Of a DNA stretch of 11,019 nucleotides, positions 6,863 to 11,019 are shown one piece after another (position 1 is the stretch's first letter; each line of letters opens with the position of its first letter). Location of the stretch: assembly GCA_030618495.1 (NCBI GenBank), contig JAUXDE010000055.1:1-11019 (forward strand). Direction: 5' to 3'. Origin of the DNA: Clostridia bacterium. GTDB lineage: Bacteria; UBA6262; WVXT01; JAUXBS01. The position numbers were made by a program, and so were the translations under genes. The notes below the pieces were generated by a model. The model did no database searches and was not told where the DNA came from. It worked only from the letters and a program-made list of their open reading frames with translations.

Positions 6863-7756
6863 TTGAAACCTGGAAAGGGCGAGCAGTTCGTTAGTGAATT
6901 CATAAATTATCTTTCAGTTGAAAGGGGCCTGTCCCTGAATACCAGGAAGGCATACAGGCGGGACCTGTCCAGGTACCTTGAATGGCTTCGGAAAGAGGAA
7001 AAGAATATTCTCGGTATCAGGCGCGACGGGTTAATGCGGTTTTTCATGTCTACAAGAAAGGCTTTGTCAGTCCCCTCGATCGCGCGGCTGATGGTAACCG
7101 TAAGGATGTTTTACAGGTTTCTTGTTGCGGAAGGTTACTGTAAGGAAGAACCAACCGTTGACATGGAATCTCCCAGGCTTGCCCGGCACCTTCCCGTGGC
7201 GTTAAGTCAGGGTGAGGTTGAATTACTGCTGCAGCAGGCCGGCGCGAACAGGCGTAACGGTACGAGGGACAGGGCAATGGTTGAACTTCTTTATTCCACG
7301 GGGATGCGTGTTTCAGAGCTGGTTAACCTGACTATGGAAAGGGTTGATTTAAAGAAGGGATACATAAGATGCATCGGAAAAAGAAACAGGGAAAGGATAG
7401 TGCCTTTTGGCAAAAGAGCCGGGGATTTACTGGAAAGATATGTTTATACGGTCCGCAATAATCAGAAGAATAAACAATCCGAGATTCTATTCCCGAACCC
7501 GTCCGGAGGGAAAATCTCCCGTTCAACCATGTGGAAGCGCGTAAGGGCCTATGCCAGACAGGCAGGGCTCAAGAAGGAAATAGGCTCTCATACGCTCCGG
7601 CATTCTTTTGCGACACATCTTCTTGAGGGTGGCGCAGACCTCCGTAGTATTCAAGAAATGCTCGGTCACAGGGATATTTCAACAACCCAGATATACACTC
7701 ATGTGAGCGGCCGGCACCTCAAAAATGCTCATAAAAAATATCATCCCAGGGGTTAG
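6863..7756 (+). CDS. xerD: Site-specific tyrosine recombinase XerC/XerD
   Basis: The 297-aa length and two-domain layout are typical of Xer recombinases, which resolve chromosome dimers at dif with FtsK. The N-terminal SAM-like core-binding domain (about 7-90) includes TRKAYRRDLSRYLEWL. The catalytic domain (about 110-297) has the full active site: R149 in TGMRVSEL, K173 in the beta-hairpin IGKRNRER, H243 and R246 in HTLRHSFATHLL, H269 in MLGHRD, and nucleophile Y278 in TTQIYTHV. The tail KKYHPRG and the N-terminal segment look slightly closer to XerD than XerC, but family members are hard to separate and this may be the only Xer in the genome. The start is TTG at 6863, fixed by GGAGG at 6851-6855 with 7-base spacing. 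No adjoining phage genes or attachment sites support an integrase role. Confidence 0.92.
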   Translation: MKPGKGEQFVSEFINYLSVERGLSLNTRKAYRRDLSRYLEWLRKEEKNILGIRRDGLMRFFMSTRKALSVPSIARLMVTVRMFYRFLVAEGYCKEEPTVDMESPRLARHLPVALSQGEVELLLQQAGANRRNGTRDRAMVELLYSTGMRVSELVNLTMERVDLKKGYIRCIGKRNRERIVPFGKRAGDLLERYVYTVRNNQKNKQSEILFPNPSGGKISRSTMWKRVRAYARQAGLKKEIGSHTLRHSFATHLLEGGADLRSIQEMLGHRDISTTQIYTHVSGRHLKNAHKKYHPRG

Positions 7757-7783
7757 AAACTTTATTTTGACGGGGTGAAGACC

Positions 7784-7812
7784 TTGACAAGTATATGATT
7801 CTATGTTAATAT
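7784..7812 (+). promoter_or_regulatory. Near-consensus sigma70 promoter
   Basis: TTGACA (7784-7789) is a perfect -35. After exactly 17 bases, TAATAT (7807-7812) is a near-perfect -10, and TGT immediately before it provides an extended -10 (TGn). Transcription would begin near 7819, leaving a leader of about 28 bases before the ATG at 7847. This is the clearest promoter in the window and marks a new transcription unit after the recombinase. Confidence 0.75.
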
Positions 7813-7846
7813 ATATATAAATTATGTAAATAAGGTAAATGTCATT

Positions 7847-8530
7847 ATGTTAATAAATATAATAAAAAAACTACTGTCAGGTAAATCGATAGAATCGCGC
7901 ATCTTCAGGATGGGTTGTTATCTCTTTGTCCTGGAATTCATGTTTCTGGTTTTTCTGTTTATATTCCAGCCTGAATCGTTTATGAATGTTGTAACCGTGT
8001 TTACCACCGGGGTTGTCGGAGGCCGCCTGATGGCTATTTCACTGGGGCTGGAGTTTGGTTTTCATCCGGTTAACCTTATTCTCTTATTGTGTTTTTTTAA
8101 TTCAACATGGTTGTTTATGTTCTATCCGTTGGTTTCAATGTTTTTTGACTATATAGTAGATGTAAGAATCCTGGGTAAAATGCTGAATACCACCAGGAAG
8201 ATTGCTGAAATGCAGAAGAAAAGAATTGAAAAATACGGCTCATTGGGACTGTTTGTGTTTGTCTGGCTGCCATTGCCCTGGACGGGATCCCTGATCGGCG
8301 CAATTATCGGTAAGTTAACGGGGTTGTCCACAAGAAAAAGTATTTTAATAGTAGTGCCTGCGATGTTGTTGGGTATTTACATGTGGACAGTGGCTTTCAA
8401 TGACCTGTTTGGGTTGTTTGGAATAATTGGCAAGGGGATTCCAACTATTTATTTAGTCTTATTTGTTTTTTGCATTTCTTTATTTATAAGAGTAAGGCGG
8501 TCCCGCAAATTGCGGAAAAAACAAGAATAA
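7847..8530 (+). CDS. Small multi-pass membrane protein, Sm_multidrug_ex (COG2426) family
   Basis: The 227-aa protein is strongly hydrophobic, with about six membrane segments (near 22-41, 47-70, 75-97, 131-155, 162-184 and 197-215) and a basic C-terminal tail (RVRRSRKLRKK), consistent with the cytoplasmic membrane. The central hydrophilic helix (TRKIAEMQKKRIEKYGSLG) followed by FVWLPLPWTGSLIGAIIGKL resembles the small multidrug export / DedA-like family PF06695. The family name rests on limited data, and transport of drugs should not be assumed. The gene has its own promoter (-35/-10 at 7784-7812) but only a weak AAGG ribosome binding site about 11 bases before the ATG. It is visibly more AT-rich than its neighbours, as expected partly from its Phe/Leu/Ile content. 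Confidence 0.75.
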   Translation: MLINIIKKLLSGKSIESRIFRMGCYLFVLEFMFLVFLFIFQPESFMNVVTVFTTGVVGGRLMAISLGLEFGFHPVNLILLLCFFNSTWLFMFYPLVSMFFDYIVDVRILGKMLNTTRKIAEMQKKRIEKYGSLGLFVFVWLPLPWTGSLIGAIIGKLTGLSTRKSILIVVPAMLLGIYMWTVAFNDLFGLFGIIGKGIPTIYLVLFVFCISLFIRVRRSRKLRKKQE

Positions 8531-8543
8531 ACGGAGAAATACC

Positions 8544-8700
8544 TTGATTGAAACGGGAAAAAAGGAAAAAATACTTATTTCATACCTTAATGCCGGCGCC
8601 GCTCACAAGACTTACAGCCGGGCAATAAAGGTACAGGAAATTCAACTTTAAACTAGGCACTGAAAAACTCTGCGAGCTGATTGTTGACAGAATTAAATAG
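8544..8700 (+). pseudogene. Short reading frame, apparently frameshifted (unknown function)
   Basis: A TTG at 8544, preceded by GGAG at 8533-8536 with 7-base spacing, opens a 35-codon frame (MIETGKKEKILISYLNAGAA...) that stops at 8649-8651. A second frame, offset by one base and open from about 8629, continues as KLGTEKLCELIVDRIK and stops at 8698-8700, just before the ribosome binding site of the next gene. Both halves look protein-like (alternating charged and hydrophobic residues) and together would make a helical protein of about 52 residues. This suggests a frameshift near 8635-8650, either real, a sequencing error or programmed. I do not recognise the family. Alternatively only the 35-aa frame is real, or neither is. 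Confidence 0.4.
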
Positions 8701-8712
8701 AAGGAGATTGAT

Positions 8713-9744
8713 GTGGAAAAAACACCTGGGAAAGAGGATTTGAAGTTAGTCCGGAAACTTGTTGATGGCAAGAAGTCCATCCTGGAACAGCTGCATAAGA
8801 TTATAGTCGGGCAGGATAGGGTGATAGAGGAACTCTTGATATCCCTGTTTGCGCGCGGGCACTGTCTCATAGTGGGAGTGCCCGGACTTGCAAAAACAAT
8901 GCTTATATCAACCCTGGCGGAAATTATTGATTTGAAGTTCAACCGTGTACAGTTCACCCCGGACCTGATGCCTTCCGATATCACGGGTACCGATGTCATA
9001 CAGGAAAACGTATCAACGGGCAAAAGGGAGTTCCATTTCATAAAAGGTCCGGTATTCGCAAACATCGTTCTTGCCGACGAAATTAACAGGACACCGCCGA
9101 AGACACAATCCGCCCTGCTTCAGGCTATGCAGGAATACAAGGTTACGGCGGGCGGGAAGACCTACCCGTTGGAACTGCCGTTTTTCGTGCTGGCTACACA
9201 GAACCCCATCGAACAGGAGGGGACGTATCCCCTGCCCGAGGCGCAGTTAGACCGTTTCTTTTTTGAAATAAACATCGATTATCCAAAGTACGACGAAGAA
9301 AAGGAAATTGTCAATAAAACGACGAGCACGTACCGCTCTGAACTGCATAAGGTTCTTAGTGCGGAAGAGATAAACAAGCTTCAGGATATCGTGCGTAAGG
9401 TCCCTGTTTCGGATTATGTCCTTGACTACGCGGTTAGCCTGACGACTTCAACAAGGCCCAATTCGGACAGCTCTCCGGAGTTTATTAAAAACTGGGTAAG
9501 CTGGGGCGCGGGCCCAAGGGCTTCGCAGAACCTTGTACTCGGGGGCAAGGCAAGGGCAATACTGGACGGAAGGTACAATGTGTCCATAGAAGACATAAAG
9601 AAACTTTCACACCCGGTTCTGCGTCACAGGGTTATACTGAACTTCAATGCGGAAGCTGAGGGAATCACGGTGGAAAAGGTTATAGATAAATTGCTGGAAG
9701 AAATTCCTGAAAAATCAAGTAATGGGCAAGGTGGAAAAATATGA
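8713..9744 (+). CDS. MoxR-family AAA+ ATPase
   Basis: The 343-aa protein has the standard MoxR layout: an AAA+ core followed by a small helical lid. Walker A is GVPGLAKT at 55-62 (K61 binds ATP phosphate), in the alanine-containing form characteristic of MoxR proteins. Walker B is IVLADEINR, with D122 and E123. Sensor 1 lies in LATQNP (N164) and is followed by the family signature EQEGTYPLPEAQLDRF. The lid near the C-terminus carries WGAGPRASQNL. MoxR ATPases act as chaperones that help assemble or activate protein complexes, often with VWA-domain partners. No DUF58 or VWA gene follows here; instead the stop overlaps a beta-barrel gene by four bases. The start is GTG at 8713 with AAGGAG at 8701-8706; the ATG at 8711 is out of frame. 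It is probably cytosolic. Confidence 0.95.
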   Translation: MEKTPGKEDLKLVRKLVDGKKSILEQLHKIIVGQDRVIEELLISLFARGHCLIVGVPGLAKTMLISTLAEIIDLKFNRVQFTPDLMPSDITGTDVIQENVSTGKREFHFIKGPVFANIVLADEINRTPPKTQSALLQAMQEYKVTAGGKTYPLELPFFVLATQNPIEQEGTYPLPEAQLDRFFFEINIDYPKYDEEKEIVNKTTSTYRSELHKVLSAEEINKLQDIVRKVPVSDYVLDYAVSLTTSTRPNSDSSPEFIKNWVSWGAGPRASQNLVLGGKARAILDGRYNVSIEDIKKLSHPVLRHRVILNFNAEAEGITVEKVIDKLLEEIPEKSSNGQGGKI

Positions 9745-10391
9745 AAACATTGTTACTGGTTTTTATGCTTATTCTTATTTCAGGTCAACCGTTGTTAGGG
9801 GGTGAATATGACTGCACCGAGAATAGTATCAGCCTCTACCTGTCAGGCGCCAGTCCTGTGTACTGGTATTACCCGGAATCCGACCCAAGCGGTGCATCGC
9901 TTCATTACCCCATGGAAGGGACGTTCGTGTTTGGCGGGGGATTTGACCTTGGGTGGGGATTAAAAGAGCAAATAGACCTGCTGGTCGGTTTCAATCAGAT
10001 TCTACGCGCTCCTATTGGCGAAGCGTTGAATGAGGAAACAGGCTTGTATGAGAAAGAAGCCATAACTCTGGCAGTTACTCCCATTTATATGAACCTGAGG
10101 TATAAAACACCGTTCCAGCTTTATGTGGGCGGTGGGTTTAACTGGTCGGTTATCAGGTTGGTTGATGAGGGGACCCCGTATGCCGCAAGCGGCGGGTTCG
10201 GTTTGCAGGGTTTTGTCGGGCTTGAGATGAGGGGGACATCCAGGGCGTCAAGGTCTTTCAGTGTGTTCGGTGAATTAGGTTACTGTATAATGTCAGGGTT
10301 CACGAATGTCATTGAGGGAAGTTCCCTTGCGAAGAGAATACAGATGAATTCGGGTTTATATGCGAGGGTAGGAGTACGGAAATATTTATAG
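9741..10391 (+). CDS. Putative outer-membrane beta-barrel protein (hypothetical)
   Basis: The 216-aa protein begins with a clear Sec signal peptide (MKTLLLVFMLILISG..., cleavage likely near residue 20-22 after LLG). The mature part alternates polar and hydrophobic residues in strand-length runs rich in Gly, Tyr and Phe, for example FVFGGGFDLGWGL, FQLYVGGGFNWSV, GFGLQGFVGLEM and FSVFGELGYCIM, ending in LYARVGVRKYL. This pattern fits an 8-stranded OmpA/OmpW-like outer-membrane barrel, though I cannot match a named family. The ATG overlaps the moxR-type stop (ATGA at 9741-9744) and is preceded by AAGGTGG at 9728-9734, so the two are probably translationally coupled. Why a MoxR ATPase and a barrel would be coupled is unclear. 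Confidence 0.65.
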   Translation: MKTLLLVFMLILISGQPLLGGEYDCTENSISLYLSGASPVYWYYPESDPSGASLHYPMEGTFVFGGGFDLGWGLKEQIDLLVGFNQILRAPIGEALNEETGLYEKEAITLAVTPIYMNLRYKTPFQLYVGGGFNWSVIRLVDEGTPYAASGGFGLQGFVGLEMRGTSRASRSFSVFGELGYCIMSGFTNVIEGSSLAKRIQMNSGLYARVGVRKYL

Positions 10392-10409
10392 GCGGGACGG
10401 GATTGTTAA

Positions 10410-11019
10410 ATGTCAAAACTGGTAAATCAATTTTCATGGTCGAATTCCCGTAACCTTTGTTTCTGGGAATGCAAGCGCAGGTACTTTTACAGTTATTACG
10501 GCCACTGGGGCGGCTGGGAAATAAATGCGCCGGAGGATGTCAGGGAGATATATGTTCTGAACAAGCTGAAGAACAGGTATATGTGGGCGGGAACCATCGT
10601 TCATGATTCGGTAAGCGAGGTACTCGGGAAGATGAAGTTGAACCTGCCGCATAAGCTTGAGGAAATTCTTCATTCCACAAGGGAAAGGATGCGTTCGGAT
10701 TTTAAATTATCAAGGGGCAGGGAATACTGGAGTAATCCCAGGACCTGCGCTTTATTTGAGCATGAGTATGAGATTGACATTCAGGATGAGCAGTGGAGGG
10801 GGATGTGGGACCAGGTGGAAAGGTGCATCGGGAATTTTTACAAATCGGACATTTTCAATGAGATAAAAAAAATAAGCGCTTCTTCCTGGCTTCCAATCGA
10901 AGAGTTCCAGAGTTTTGAGCTTGACGGTAATAAAATAAATGTTAAGCTTGATTTTTCCTATAAGGAAACAGATGGTTCTATTACCATAGTTGACTGGAAG
11001 ACAGGCAAGTCCGGGCTCG
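10410..11019 (+). CDS. PD-(D/E)XK nuclease-superfamily protein, RecB/Cas4-like (partial, 3' end outside window)
   Basis: An open frame of 203 codons runs from ATG 10410 to the window end. It begins FSWSNSRNLCFWECKRRYFY, the N-terminal signature of RecB/Cas4-type PD-(D/E)XK nucleases, in which C21 occupies the position of the first Fe-S cluster cysteine in related enzymes. Further active-site elements are H65 in GTIVHDSV, D181 in VKLDFSY, and D195-W-K197 in IVDWKTGK, together giving the H...D...DxK metal-dependent nuclease core. Whether the C-terminal cysteine trio needed for a cluster exists cannot be seen. Such proteins may act in DNA repair or recombination; no helicase, cas1/cas2 or CRISPR repeat is in view to support a specific role. 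The start sits 18 bases after the barrel gene, with a modest ACGGGA-type ribosome binding site at 10397-10402, so it may share that operon. Confidence 0.88.
   Translation, partial: MSKLVNQFSWSNSRNLCFWECKRRYFYSYYGHWGGWEINAPEDVREIYVLNKLKNRYMWAGTIVHDSVSEVLGKMKLNLPHKLEEILHSTRERMRSDFKLSRGREYWSNPRTCALFEHEYEIDIQDEQWRGMWDQVERCIGNFYKSDIFNEIKKISASSWLPIEEFQSFELDGNKINVKLDFSYKETDGSITIVDWKTGKSGL

Noticed and set aside
6863-7756. Phage or integron integrase marking a mobile island
   Set aside because: Length and motifs fit housekeeping XerC/XerD, and there are no adjacent phage genes, tRNA or attachment repeats.
8503-8521. CCGCAA/TTGCGG dyad followed by A-run at the end of the membrane protein gene
   Set aside because: It lies within coding sequence with a 1-nt loop (or a 4-bp stem), and the following run is A, not T, on the transcribed strand.
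8684-8712. TTGACA at 8684 as a -35 for the MoxR gene
   Set aside because: No -10-like hexamer occurs at the right distance; the position would fall on the ribosome binding site and start codon.
8580-9065. 161-aa minus-strand open frame opposite the MoxR gene start
   Set aside because: It lies opposite the Walker A and B regions of a clear AAA+ ATPase, its serine-rich product is typical of antisense translation, and it has no supporting motif.
10434-10673. 79-aa minus-strand frame, together with the 69-aa plus-strand frame at 10657-10866
   Set aside because: Both overlap the in-frame nuclease gene starting at 10410, which has clear catalytic motifs.

Overview
The window looks like one end of a contig from an uncultured diderm (Gram-negative-type) bacterium, probably from a metagenome. 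The evidence is a lipoprotein signal, a probable outer-membrane beta-barrel, moderate GC and heavy use of AGG arginine codons. No phylum can be assigned safely. All supported genes lie on the + strand and are densely packed, and most are housekeeping or ordinary accessory genes. The first 29 bases are not genomic: they match the reverse complement of a BGI/MGI (DNBSEQ) library adapter as I remember it, so real sequence begins near base 30.

Left part (30-4923): the 3' end of rimO (ribosomal protein S12 methylthiotransferase) is followed after 12 bases, with a strong ribosome binding site, by a GH130-family mannoside phosphorylase/hydrolase. A perfect 30-bp inverted repeat with a 17-nt loop comes just after that gene's stop and resembles REP/Y1-transposase-type palindromes. 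Next is a full-length dnaE (DNA polymerase III alpha, 1151 aa) whose PHP domain keeps its metal-ligand residues. Downstream of dnaE are two tandem consensus DnaA boxes, 11 bp apart.

Middle part (5063-7756): a lipoprotein combining TPR repeats with an HExxH gluzincin protease domain, a single-domain EamA-type membrane protein, and a XerC/XerD tyrosine recombinase with a complete catalytic set and a TTG start. A perfect 8-bp inverted repeat precedes the recombinase. The tight spacing suggests co-transcription of these three genes.

Right part (7757-11019): a near-consensus sigma70 promoter drives a small multi-pass membrane protein (Sm_multidrug_ex/COG2426 type). A short, apparently frameshifted reading frame follows. 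Then come a MoxR-family AAA+ ATPase, a probable outer-membrane beta-barrel that overlaps it by ATGA, and the N-terminal two-thirds or so of a PD-(D/E)XK (RecB/Cas4-like) nuclease cut by the window end.

I see no CRISPR array, tRNA, rRNA, prophage or recognisable defence island, and no clear new multi-gene system. The items most worth a second look are the adapter artefact, the palindromic element, the DnaA-box pair, the frameshifted small ORF and the MoxR-barrel-nuclease grouping.
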